From Neoconidiobolus thromboides FSU 785 (Eukaryota; Entomophthoromycota; Entomophthoromycetes; Entomophthorales; Neoconidiobolaceae), in assembly GCA_025603075.1 (NCBI GenBank), contig MU626425.1:1-43717 (forward strand): a stretch of 43,717 nt of DNA. Direction: 5' to 3'. Both the position numbers and the translations under genes were made by a program. Shown here piece after piece: positions 34,656 through 43,717 of this stretch. The notes beneath the pieces were generated by a model. The model did not search any database. It was given only the letters and a program-made list of their open reading frames with translations, and was not told the origin of the DNA. Every line of letters starts with the position of its first letter. The first letter of the stretch is position 1.

Positions 34656-35614
34656 TCATTCTTCCCCTTGTAACATTCTAAAATTATGAAATACTTTTTG
34701 AATTGGAATAACATGCTCATTGTCTTGTTTACATCTTAATTGATTCTTTCGATCAATTTCATTATGATCTTGAAATTCAGTCAAAAATATTAATTCTTCT
34801 TCGTCATCAATACCTTCTCTTTCAATATATTCCGTCCAACCATACTGTAAAAAGACTAAATAATGATTTTCTATGATTAAAGGATATACTTTTTTAAAAA
34901 TTAAATGAGTTACTATCTTTTGATTCTTTTTGTGATAAACCTAATAATGAACTTGCATGTGACAGACTTATTTTATCAAAAAGAATGGAGATGGAACGTA
35001 CTAATTTACTTTGAAATTCCACTATTTAAACCAAAAATTCAATATATTAATATCCATAAATAATATAAAAACTTACATAAAAACCTAGTTAATAAACCTT
35101 GTAATTCACTTGGCCATTGATCAAAATTAGTTTTAATTTCATTAGGTTGAACTCGGTTATATTCGGCTACATAAATATTTTCTTCATATTGTAAAATATA
35201 GGGGAGGATTTGATTGAGTTTTCCGGCTTCTAAACTCGAGTGGATCAAAAATAATATTTTAATCGCTTTTGTATGATTCGTTTGAATACGTGAATGTAGG
35301 TTTTGTATCTTGATACTATAAAATCAAGTGACACTTGTTTAAAAAAGAGCTGATAACATTGATAATATTAGAACTACCTGTCATTATTTAATAAGTATAA
35401 AACCAATAATAACTCATAAATCTTTTTTAATATAGTTGTGTTGTTTTCAAATATTAATACCTTTTGTTATAAGAATGTTTAGTATTAACAAGCTTATTAT
35501 TTTAATTTTAAATTTTCTTACTTCAAGTTCTAACTCTTCAACAGTTTCAATTGCTTGAGTTAATTTGGTCGTTTCTACTATTGAATATACATCCTTTAAT
35601 AAATTAGCATCCAT
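34656..35614 (-). CDS. COP9 signalosome subunit 8-like protein (CSN8/PSD8/EIF3K family)
   Basis: Five exons on the minus strand, 35522-35614, 35378-35460, 35077-35315, 34914-35021 and 34656-34870, all phase-matched, giving 245 residues. Recognition is by pattern: YELLLVLYLLNNDSIK resembles the first helical repeat of CSN8 (QLLALYLLHND), a DQWPSELQGLL segment resembles HQWSETVQPIM, and a PCI winged-helix part follows (ISLSHASSLLGLSQKES, then FLQYGWTEY), as in CSN8 where a Gly-Trp ends the recognition helix. CSN8 is a PCI subunit of the complex that removes NEDD8 from cullins. An acidic region and a 50-residue tail follow, making it longer than human CSN8 (about 209). The 83-nt exon 2 was inferred from splice phase and homology and is the least certain. 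Another PCI protein is possible. Confidence 0.65.
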
Positions 35615-36676
35615 TTTGTTGATAATTTAAAAAATGAGTTTTGAGTTATGATGCAAACATTTTAAAAATCAAAATTTGAGTTTTTTTGCATAAAAATAAA
35701 GTCACAAAAAGTTTTGAAAATTAAGTTTGAAAATTAATATATATAAATATATAGAATACGATTAAATAGATATTTCTTTTCTTTTTCTATTTGATATATA
35801 GAAGATTGTGATTTTTTTGGTTTTTAAAAATAACTCAGCCTCAAAATTCACTTAATACAACGCTATTTGATCTTTAAAACATACTAAAATACACAAAATA
35901 ATAATGTTAGACTATATTTTTATATAGGTATGAAATTTGGTACTCAGTGATTGGAGTTAAAAGCAGTTTTTGCTTGATCGATTAACTGTAAGTTGGAAGG
36001 TCTTAGTTTATATAACTAAAATAGACTTGAATTATCAAGAATAGCACTTAATAGGCTACAGGCTATGTAAGACAAATAGAATAAACAATACTACTGTAAA
36101 ATCTATATAAAATACCATCAACGAAGTTTAGTGGCTTTATTAAAGATATAATATCAGAGAATAGTTCAGTTAAAAAACCTCGAGTTGCTGTTCTAGAATC
36201 TTTTCTATACTCTGACAAGTGTAGGTATCAAAACGAGAGGGTAATATTCTTTGGGATGAAGCTAGAAATTGCCATAATAAATCAAAATAAGAACATGGGA
36301 CTGATTGTCTCTGGATTCGAGAACACAACAACTTAAGTGATTATTATGCTATAATCAATCATGGAGCTGACATCTTAAAAAACAATACAAATAATTTTTA
36401 AATAATAAGAAACAATGTTAGTTAAAAATAGTTAAAAATATTTAATTTCAGATTTAAAAATTAATCTAAATTTTAAGTTTTTAAATTCATGAGTCTTTAT
36501 ATGGGGATGTATTTTAATGTTTAAAAGTTTTACTAACAAATTTTCCACTTAAACAGTGCTTAAAAAATGGAAAAAATAATGAAGTTAAAAAAACACTTCC
36601 ATATAGTCAATTAAATTTAAGAAAGCTAAACTTAAATTTTTCCATTTAACTTAAATAACTTATTTTAATTGCTCTA
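35615..36676. other. intergenic, one TIR element, left flank of the retroelement
   Basis: About 1 kb with an inverted-repeat element at 36502-36601, only 75 bp before the 5' LTR. I see no gene. Fragments around 36150-36350 are less A+T-rich but have no open frame. Confidence 0.55.
36502..36601 (-). mobile_element. TA-flanked short TIR element, copy 17
   Basis: A 100-bp reverse copy, TA on both sides, ends TGGGGATGTATTTTAATG and AAAAAAACACTTCCA, with the core AAACAGTGCTTAAAAAATGG. Confidence 0.87.
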
Positions 36677-37219
36677 TGTGAAATATCACTTTGTCAGCTC
36701 TCGAATTAATTATAACATAAGGATCATTTAACTTGTTTACAAAACTAATTACAGTCTTGTAATCAACTTGACCATAATTCATGTGGTACAATCAATTCGG
36801 AGTTCCTTATTTTGATTTGCTGTGGGAATTTCTATTGCCTAATTATGAAAGACATTATTCCCTTTTGATGTCCATACTTGGTAACTATGATAAGGAATAA
36901 CTATTATCATATTCTATATATATATAGCCACCCAGTTGGGATATAAAAGAGACCCTCAACATAATGACTCAAGGCTCTTAATTGAATTATTCCCTAGTAT
37001 TGTATCTTTAATAAAGCCATCAAGTTTTAATAGTATTTTACATAGGTTTTACAGTAGTATCTTCTATTTTATTTATTTCATATATTTTATAGCTTATTGG
37101 GCACTATTTCTATTAATTTAAGCCTATCTTAGCTACATAAACTAAGGCCTTTCGACTCACGACTAGTTAAGTAGGCTAGAATTGCTTTTAACTCCAATCA
37201 CTAAGTATCAGATTTTACA
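36677..37219 (+). repeat. 5' LTR of the Ty3/gypsy element
   Basis: 543 bp, TG...CA ends (TGTGAAATATCAC to GATTTTACA). TATAAAAG at 36942-36949 is the core promoter and AATAAAG near 37011 a likely polyadenylation signal. It contains about 80 bp absent from the 3' LTR and the solo LTR: roughly 30 bp early on and about 55 bp just before the TATA box (about 36880-36938). Confidence 0.88.
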
Positions 37220-37340
37220 TTTGGCGCTCATAACTAGGAAAGCTCTTGTAACTACTCTAGGTACCCTTCATAATCTTTCCTTTACGGTCCTTACCGCGTA
37301 ACCATCCCCAAAAACCCTTAACCCCCTTAACTTTCAAACT

Positions 37341-40300
37341 ATGGTCAATAATAGCTTTATACCCTATTTTGCTGACTCAAGATATCTTCTTGATAACTGT
37401 CAACAATTGTCCATAACTGGATATGACATGGGTAGTAGTAATGAAGAAGAAGTTAGTATTCTCACTCCAGAAATAGATATTGTTGCTCTGAAACGAGCAG
37501 CACTGCCTTCACATGTTATAAAATCGGTTGCTACCTATGGAGCTGTTCCTATGCACGTTCTTAGTGGTGATCTTTCTGCTTGGAGACAATATCAAAGTAG
37601 TGGCTCTAGTACTCAAATCACTTTTCGTGCTCAGTATCAAACGGTACCTACTCTCTCCCACGTTCAACAATATTTAGTAGAGTTCTTACACAACAAACTC
37701 ATCCAGATGGTTGGTGAACTCGACCGTCTTTCAATTCATAACAATGAATTGTCTACCTCTTTGAGCTCACTTCTAGGTACAGTTAATAATCTCTCCATGG
37801 TTATTAACCAAAACAATGATATAACCACCCTCTTAAATAAACTCCATGCTAGTAAGTTAAATGAGTTCGACCAAAGGCTCAAAAATACCATTAGTTATGA
37901 AGTTCATAGAGATTTGGTAAAAGAAGTAAGAGATTTCAAGGCTGAATTGCATCAGCTTGATACCAACTTACACTCCGAGATAGTTAAGATCTCTGACGGG
38001 ATCAATCTTTTCCTCACTGAGATCAATGAGCATACTGCCGAAAGAATCGCAAATATTGATGGAAAAGTGAAAACCGCTTTCACAGAACTTCACAGATCGT
38101 TGATGACTACATTTAGCGAGTACAATCATCGTTTATCTTGTATTGAACAATCCCCTGCGTCTGCATCAACCAAAGATTCCAGAATCTTGGCTTTAGAACA
38201 AGATTTAGCTGTTTGTAATGAACAAATGGCTCAACAAGTGACTACCATTAGCCAGCTTATCACCTCCAATAATAATTTGAAGGAACAAATTAGACTGGAC
38301 AAAGAACAAACAGTAGTTGACTGGGAGGAAATCTCGCGTAACATACAGAGTACCAGAGAAGAGCTCATTCTTCTTCAGACCAAGGTAGCCTCCAATACCA
38401 GTCAAATCAAGGCGTTTTCCTGTAATTGTAAGAAGAGGCGTATTGGTGTTTCAGTATCTCGCTCTAGACTCTCGAATTATAGAGATATTACAAAATACAA
38501 AGTGTATGATCTAAGTGATGGTACTATACAGTCTATCCTTGATACTGAATATCAAATGAACCCCAAGTGTCGTGATTCTATTTACTCAGTACAATCGGAT
38601 GATCAGCCAAAAGAAGGAGACTTACCTCAAGTTTCTACATACTTGTCTCGATCACTTCCCAGAATGACTACCGCACCTACTGATGGTATTTACTCAAGAA
38701 ATCCTGCTACAGGATCTAACGCTGATCCAATACGACCTCGTGTACAACCCTACCCTGAGGTTAACCTAGATAATCCTTTCAAAAATAATAACAAAGATAA
38801 GTCACCACGTAACGCTTCTCAAATCACTCAACGTGCATCCTATGAACAACCTTTACCTTACTACATACAACCTGATCCAATTCCTGCTCAACACAATTAT
38901 AGTACATTACATAATAATCATGATGGTCATTGTAGCCATCATGGACCTTCTGGTAACAATCAAAACTCGCATAGCTTCTCAACGTACCGCCGCGACTATC
39001 CAAGAAGCTCCTTACCTATTAATAACAAGTTTAATTTTAATCTCTTATTCAATCCAAGCGAAATTACTGCTACCAGCTTTATCAAAGCTCTAGAAGCTTG
39101 CCTTGATGCAAACAACTGGTCCTATGAGTATCGCTCCCAATGCCTCTTAGATCAGCTACAAACAAAAGAATTTTCCTGGTGCATGACCTTACCTGATGAC
39201 TTACGTAGTAACTGGAACTCTTTCAAAAAGGCATTTATAGATCATTACGATTTTGATGTAAAAATGGAAGCAAAAAAGGCAGCCCTCTTATCTTTACGTT
39301 TAGACGACGAAAGTAAACTTGAGAATTTCATTACAAACGTAAGAAATCGTGCTAATGCCTTAATTTCCTGTGGAAAGTTAAGCGTTACAGACCTCCGCCT
39401 GGCCTTCCAACGAAACCTTCCAAGTCATATCGCACGTCTTTTTATATATCCTCACCATAATATCATTAATGTTACACAGATGATAGAAATTTTAGAGCTG
39501 TATCTTAGAAGTTCAAAAGGGGAAGTTAGATCCAAAAAACTATATGCTAATCATATAGATAGCAAAACTCTGGACTATCGTATAATAAACTATCGGACTA
39601 ATAATAAATCAATTGACGTTACTCTCTGCGGATTAGGATCTGTGATTTATCAATATCCAGATATAGCGTATAGGCAGTCTGGAATCCCCATTATTTCCCC
39701 TAAGAACTTATTAATACCGCCTAAGTCACAGATAGTATTAGATACTGAGATCTCACTATGGATACCTAAGGAATTCCATTTATCTATATATAGTATAGAA
39801 GGTGTCTCACAATTAGAACCACTAACTATGCCCGGAATTTTAGGCAACAACATGAATGAGACTATCAAGTTATTACTTGCAAACATTACCAAAAAAGAAA
39901 TCAATATCTCTAGAGGCCAACAGATTGGCACGATATACGTAGAAAACAACGCCTTGATTAATACTTTCAGTAAATTTGCAACACTAGAAGAATTCCAAAT
40001 TTATGAAGTCCCTAATGGCCAGACCTCGTTTATCAAAAAAGACACCATTGGACATCTAAATCAAGATGAACAACTCCAATTTTATAAATCGCTGGAAGAA
40101 TATAAAGAGATTTTTGGAACTTCAGAAGAAGATATTGACTGTGCCCGCAACACTAAACATAAAGTATATACGTGCGATCCACTACTTGTCGCAACCAAAG
40201 CGTATCATGAATCTCAGTCCGAACTTAGGGCAGAACGAGAAGAAGTCCAAAAGCTCCTAAATTTAGGCTTAATTATCCCTTTGGATAGTCCATGGGCTTC

Positions 40301-41801
40301 TCCTCTTATGATTGTTAAGAAAAAGGATGGAACTAATAGAGTGGTTATGGACTATAGAAAGCTCAACAAAGTCACAAAAGGTGTATACCCTCTACCCAGA
40401 ATAGATGATGCTGTTGACCGCTTACAAGGGGCAAAATATTTTTCGGTAATGGATCTAATCTCAGGATACTGGCAGATAGAAATGGATTCAGAAGACCAAG
40501 AAAAGTGCGCTTTGATTACTTCTGAATGGCTATTTCAACTAACTAGGATCCCACAAGGCTTTTCAAACACCTCTGCTACATTACAACATCTTATGGATAA
40601 TACAATAGGCGATCTTAAGCTTTCATGTGTGCTAGTTTACCTAGATGACTTGAATGTGTTTTCGAAAACTTTTGTGGATCACCTAGCTCATCTTAAAGCA
40701 GTACTCGAACGTCTTCGCCAAGCTAGCCTAAAGTTAGAACTAAAGAAATGTTCATTCTTCCAAACTAGCCTGGAATTTCTAGGCTATAAGGTCTCTGACA
40801 AAGGTCTAGCCCCTATTCCTAATAAATTAGATGAATTAAGAGAACTTCTCTCCCCAACTACAATCAAGGAGGTACAATTATTCCTTGGGTTGATGAATTA
40901 TTATCAAAGATTTATAAAAGATTTCTCGAATTTGGCTATTCCACTGTTCCAACTGTTAAAGAAAGAATCCAAGTTTCAATGGGAGAAAGAGCACCAACAA
41001 GCGTTTGAAGAACTCCGCGACAAGCTGCTCAATGCTCCAGTTTTAATGCTTCCAAATTTTTCAAAGTCCTTCTTTCTAAATACTGACGCTAGTCCAACTG
41101 CAGTTGGAGGTGTTTTAAGTCAACTCGATGATAACAATTGTGAACACCCAATAGCCTATACCTCTAGGACCTTGTCGAAACACGAAAGGAACTACACTAC
41201 AACAGAGAAAGAATGCCTTGCAATTATTCATGCTATAAAGACATTTAGACCGTACATCTATAGCACTCACTTTACTATTATCACCAACCATGTTTCCTTA
41301 AAACGGTTGTATTCGATCACTAATCCTGAAGGGCGTTTAGCTAGGTGGGCTCTAAAACTACAATCGTATAGTTTTGATATAGTATATAAACCAGGTAAAG
41401 ATCATCAAAATGCAGATGGGCTTAGCAGGTTGCCCAGAATTTGTCTAGCTACCCCCATAGATGATGATTTGTACAATCTATTGGGTAATAAAGATAAATG
41501 GCCGCAGCAGCAGCCTGAACTCAAACAATGGCTTGAGAAAAACGCTCAGAGTATCATTATCAAAGGTAATCCATTGTACAAAAAGATCAAAGGAACATAT
41601 ATCCTATATATTAGACCTTCTTCACAGTTGTCTGTATGTCAAAAGTTCCATAACATGATCTGCGGACATTCAGCCTTCCAAAAAACGTATGATGTCATGA
41701 AAGTTTTTTGTTATTGGAAATCAATGATACCGGACTTAAAAGACTTCATAAATAGTTGCGATGTTTGTAAAAAAAACAACAAAATAGGACAAAAGCAGTA
41801 G
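37341..41801 (+). CDS. gag-pol polyprotein of the Ty3/gypsy element, stops inside integrase
   Basis: 1486 residues in one frame, without a gag/pol frameshift. Residues about 100-350 look like coiled coil; about 564-725 form a retrotransposon gag (capsid-like) domain. No CCHC zinc knuckle or D(T/S)G protease motif is seen. Residues about 764-871 resemble a dUTPase fold (NLLIPPKSQIVLDTEISLWIP ... ISRGQQIGTIYVEN) without its catalytic residues. Reverse transcriptase follows at about 960-1140 with its catalytic aspartates (FSVMDLISGYW; VYLDD, residues 1099-1103). RNase H spans about 1240-1365 with TDAS (Asp1249), but the ITDH motif reads ITNH (Asn1316). The integrase HHCC zinc finger is at about 1430-1480. 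TAG at 41799-41801 ends the frame before the integrase core. The first third (about 560 residues) is unlike gag proteins I know. Confidence 0.85.
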   Translation: MVNNSFIPYFADSRYLLDNCQQLSITGYDMGSSNEEEVSILTPEIDIVALKRAALPSHVIKSVATYGAVPMHVLSGDLSAWRQYQSSGSSTQITFRAQYQTVPTLSHVQQYLVEFLHNKLIQMVGELDRLSIHNNELSTSLSSLLGTVNNLSMVINQNNDITTLLNKLHASKLNEFDQRLKNTISYEVHRDLVKEVRDFKAELHQLDTNLHSEIVKISDGINLFLTEINEHTAERIANIDGKVKTAFTELHRSLMTTFSEYNHRLSCIEQSPASASTKDSRILALEQDLAVCNEQMAQQVTTISQLITSNNNLKEQIRLDKEQTVVDWEEISRNIQSTREELILLQTKVASNTSQIKAFSCNCKKRRIGVSVSRSRLSNYRDITKYKVYDLSDGTIQSILDTEYQMNPKCRDSIYSVQSDDQPKEGDLPQVSTYLSRSLPRMTTAPTDGIYSRNPATGSNADPIRPRVQPYPEVNLDNPFKNNNKDKSPRNASQITQRASYEQPLPYYIQPDPIPAQHNYSTLHNNHDGHCSHHGPSGNNQNSHSFSTYRRDYPRSSLPINNKFNFNLLFNPSEITATSFIKALEACLDANNWSYEYRSQCLLDQLQTKEFSWCMTLPDDLRSNWNSFKKAFIDHYDFDVKMEAKKAALLSLRLDDESKLENFITNVRNRANALISCGKLSVTDLRLAFQRNLPSHIARLFIYPHHNIINVTQMIEILELYLRSSKGEVRSKKLYANHIDSKTLDYRIINYRTNNKSIDVTLCGLGSVIYQYPDIAYRQSGIPIISPKNLLIPPKSQIVLDTEISLWIPKEFHLSIYSIEGVSQLEPLTMPGILGNNMNETIKLLLANITKKEINISRGQQIGTIYVENNALINTFSKFATLEEFQIYEVPNGQTSFIKKDTIGHLNQDEQLQFYKSLEEYKEIFGTSEEDIDCARNTKHKVYTCDPLLVATKAYHESQSELRAEREEVQKLLNLGLIIPLDSPWASPLMIVKKKDGTNRVVMDYRKLNKVTKGVYPLPRIDDAVDRLQGAKYFSVMDLISGYWQIEMDSEDQEKCALITSEWLFQLTRIPQGFSNTSATLQHLMDNTIGDLKLSCVLVYLDDLNVFSKTFVDHLAHLKAVLERLRQASLKLELKKCSFFQTSLEFLGYKVSDKGLAPIPNKLDELRELLSPTTIKEVQLFLGLMNYYQRFIKDFSNLAIPLFQLLKKESKFQWEKEHQQAFEELRDKLLNAPVLMLPNFSKSFFLNTDASPTAVGGVLSQLDDNNCEHPIAYTSRTLSKHERNYTTTEKECLAIIHAIKTFRPYIYSTHFTIITNHVSLKRLYSITNPEGRLARWALKLQSYSFDIVYKPGKDHQNADGLSRLPRICLATPIDDDLYNLLGNKDKWPQQQPELKQWLEKNAQSIIIKGNPLYKKIKGTYILYIRPSSQLSVCQKFHNMICGHSAFQKTYDVMKVFCYWKSMIPDLKDFINSCDVCKKNNKIGQKQ

Positions 41802-42657
41802 CTTGTAAGCTTATTTACCTAAACATGTATTTTACACAGTAAGTATAGATGTTGTAGATCCTATTCGAGAAGCTTCTTTATTAAGAATAAATAAACATAT
41901 TGTTGTAGCTGTAGACCGTTTAAACAAGTGGTTTGAAGCTAGAACAACAATAAGCCAGACTTCCTTTCCCATATCCAAATATACATAAAAAGATATTGTT
42001 TGTAGATATGGAAGCCCTCAGGTGATGCTTACTGACGATTTTACCAATTTTGTTAATCTAGCTCTCTCAATTAGCTAGACTAATAGCCACAAAGCATTCT
42101 ACTGCAACTTCATACCACCTTGGAACTAACGGAATGATAAACCAGTGTGTATACTAAGGAAGTTAGCTTTCAACGAAGCTAGCTCTTGAAATGTATATCG
42201 ATATTCTGCCATTTTAGCATATAGACATTCAGTGCATAATATTATCAAAAAATCTCCTTTTGTTATGCTTTATGAGAAACACCCTGGACTTCCCATATCT
42301 TCCACCTCTTTAATCACTAAACAAGGCCAGATGAGCCCTGACATGTATTTGGCTAAACTAACAAAAAAATTGATGGCTACGCAAGTTGACGCCTTTAGCG
42401 CATTAAAAGATTCGAAAATAAAGAGGTATCAACAAGATATGTCTCAACTTCCTAGTCTAGCTATCTTCAAGATAGGCAATATCATTTATCTGTATCCTTC
42501 CTACGATCAATCTAGAAAAAATAAATTAGCATTGAAATGGGATGGACCATATGAAGTCATACATAAACACTTGTATGATAGCTATTCAATTAAACATAAA
42601 CGAACAAGCGTTATATATAACCGAGTCCATGCCAAGTTTCTCAAATCAGCAATGTGA
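41802..42657 (+). pseudogene. broken integrase core and C-terminal domain of the element
   Basis: Continues the integrase beyond the stop at 41801. Pieces of the catalytic core remain recognisable (a first-Asp strand around 41845, and LTDDFTNF where TDNGTNF is expected) but are cut by several in-frame stops, and the conserved Glu position reads NGMINQ. From 42232 an open frame of 141 codons restarts with the KSPFVMLYEKHPGLP segment and a GPY/F-type C-terminal module (ALKWDGPYEVI, VHAKFL). No active integrase can come from this copy. Confidence 0.8.
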
Positions 42658-42800
42658 TTCAACGGGTATAATTTGTAACTGGCCGAATTGTACTATGACT
42701 ATTGCGAAAGAATTGAATAAGACTAATTGTTTTGGCTCTCTTATGGGCTCTTGGTAAGCAAACCATAAAGATTTACTAAATCAAATCATAGGGTGTGAAA

Positions 42801-43260
42801 TGTGAGATATCGCTTTGTCACCTCCATGATTAATTGCAATACAGCAATCACTTAAGTCATTATGTCCTCGAGTTTAGAGACAATCAATTCCATGCTCTTA
42901 GTTTGATTTGCTATGAGAATTTGTATCTTCGTCCTAAAAAATATTATCTCCATGTTTTGATATCTATACTTGTCGGAATATAAAAGAGACTCTGGAACAT
43001 AGTAACTCGAGGCTTTTTAACTGAATTATTCCTTGATATCTCCTACATTTAGTAAAGCTATTAAATCTTCTTGATAATATCTTATATAGATTTTACAGTA
43101 ATATTATTTATTCTATTTGTCTTACATAGTCTGTAGCCTATTACGCATTATTTTTCATAACTCAAGTCTATCTTAGCTACATAAACTAAAACCTTTCAAC
43201 CTATGGCTAGTCAATCAACCAAAAAGTACTTAACTTTAATCACTGAGTACCAATTTCATA
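42801..43260 (+). repeat. 3' LTR of the Ty3/gypsy element
   Basis: 460 bp, beginning TGTGAGATATCGC, with TATAAAAG at 42979-42986, and ending AATTTCATA. It is shorter than the 5' LTR and closer in structure to the solo LTR at 13626-14089. An imperfect purine-rich tract (GGGTGTGAAA) lies just before it. Confidence 0.85.
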
Positions 43261-43717
43261 GCATTTTAGGGATTTTTATAATAAAAAGATATTTTAAAAT
43301 ATTAAATAAAATAGAAAAATATTGTCTAATTAATTTCAAAGTTTAAGGTTTTTATTTACAAATATAATAAAATCAATAGTTTAATTATTAACAATAAGAA
43401 AACAAATATAATTTTAAAAAAATAAAAAAAATAAAAAATATAAAAAATATAAAAAATATAAAAAATATAAAAAATATAAAAAATATAAAAAATATAAAAA
43501 AATATAGGTATTGTATTTAACTAAATATGATAAATTATATTATTACCCAGTATCTAATAGACTAAAGATATCTAATGTAATTTTAATTAAAGTTATAAAA
43601 TTTACAAAACAAGAAAATTATAAAATTAATTCCAACTTATTTTACAAGAATAAGTGAAAGTTTAAAATTTTTAATATTTACTAAATAAGTAAATAGTTTA
43701 TTAAGTGATAAAAATTA
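43261..43717. other. A+T-rich right edge with an ATATAAAAA minisatellite
   Basis: No gene. Tandem units of about nine bases (ATATAAAAA) run from about 43429 to 43506; the remainder is A+T-rich without structure I can name. Confidence 0.7.

Larger units (their letters stand above)
36677..43260 (+). mobile_element. Ty3/gypsy LTR retrotransposon, decayed
   Basis: About 6.6 kb. It runs from a 5' LTR (36677-37219) through a leader (37220-37340), a fused gag-pol frame (37341-41801) and a broken integrase region (41802-42657) to a 3' LTR (42801-43260). The order RT, RNase H, integrase is that of Ty3/gypsy. Several stops in the integrase core, an Asn at the third RNase H acidic position and unequal LTRs show it can no longer move by itself. 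I find no matching target duplication (CTCTA before, GCATT after). The bases just after the 5' LTR (TTTGGCGCTCATAACTAGG) occupy the primer-binding position, but I cannot assign the tRNA. Confidence 0.9.

Noticed and set aside
36936-37121. Open frame of 61 codons starting in the LTR
   Set aside because: Lies wholly inside the 5' LTR, overlapping its promoter and polyadenylation signal; no conserved counterpart in the other two LTRs.

Overview
The window looks like nuclear DNA of an early-diverging fungus, most likely an Entomophthoromycotina member such as Conidiobolus. This is an inference from very high A+T, many 45-60 nt GT-AG introns with CTAAC/CTGAC-like branch sites, an Ure2-like GST cluster, and a rhodopsin-like receptor of a kind I recall being expanded in Conidiobolus. 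No database search was possible. All exon structures were built by hand from splice motifs, phase and family conservation.

Layout. (1) 1-5.5 kb is a compact housekeeping block: the 3' end of a B-type ABC transporter, DNA polymerase delta small subunit (9 exons), proteasome deubiquitinase RPN11 (tail-to-tail with it) and a NIF3-family gene (divergent from RPN11). (2) 5.6-27 kb is sparse and repeat-rich. It holds three paralogous unknown genes of about 213 codons, three GSTs with the same five-exon structure, one intronless 7-TM receptor, a solo LTR and most copies of a roughly 100-bp inverted-repeat element. (3) 27-35.6 kb is a second housekeeping block: a Dnf1/2-like P4-ATPase, a SWIB/DEK_C chromatin protein, a FIT-family ER membrane protein and a COP9 subunit 8-like gene. 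(4) 36.7-43.3 kb is a decayed Ty3/gypsy retrotransposon with two unequal LTRs.

Most notable: seventeen copies of an unusually short TA-flanked terminal-inverted-repeat element; recent gene conversion in two gene families (253 bp identical in the unknown family, 166-182 bp identical across an intron in the GSTs); a shared Yap1/AP-1-like site about 95-105 bp upstream of all three GSTs, pointing to common oxidative-stress control; and a degenerate dUTPase-like domain in the retroelement polyprotein, where a zinc knuckle and protease would be expected. The RPN11 gene has a 13-nt microexon. Three of the genes (RPN11, COP9 subunit 8-like and possibly the GSTs) concern protein turnover or stress response, but nothing indicates that they form an operon-like unit.
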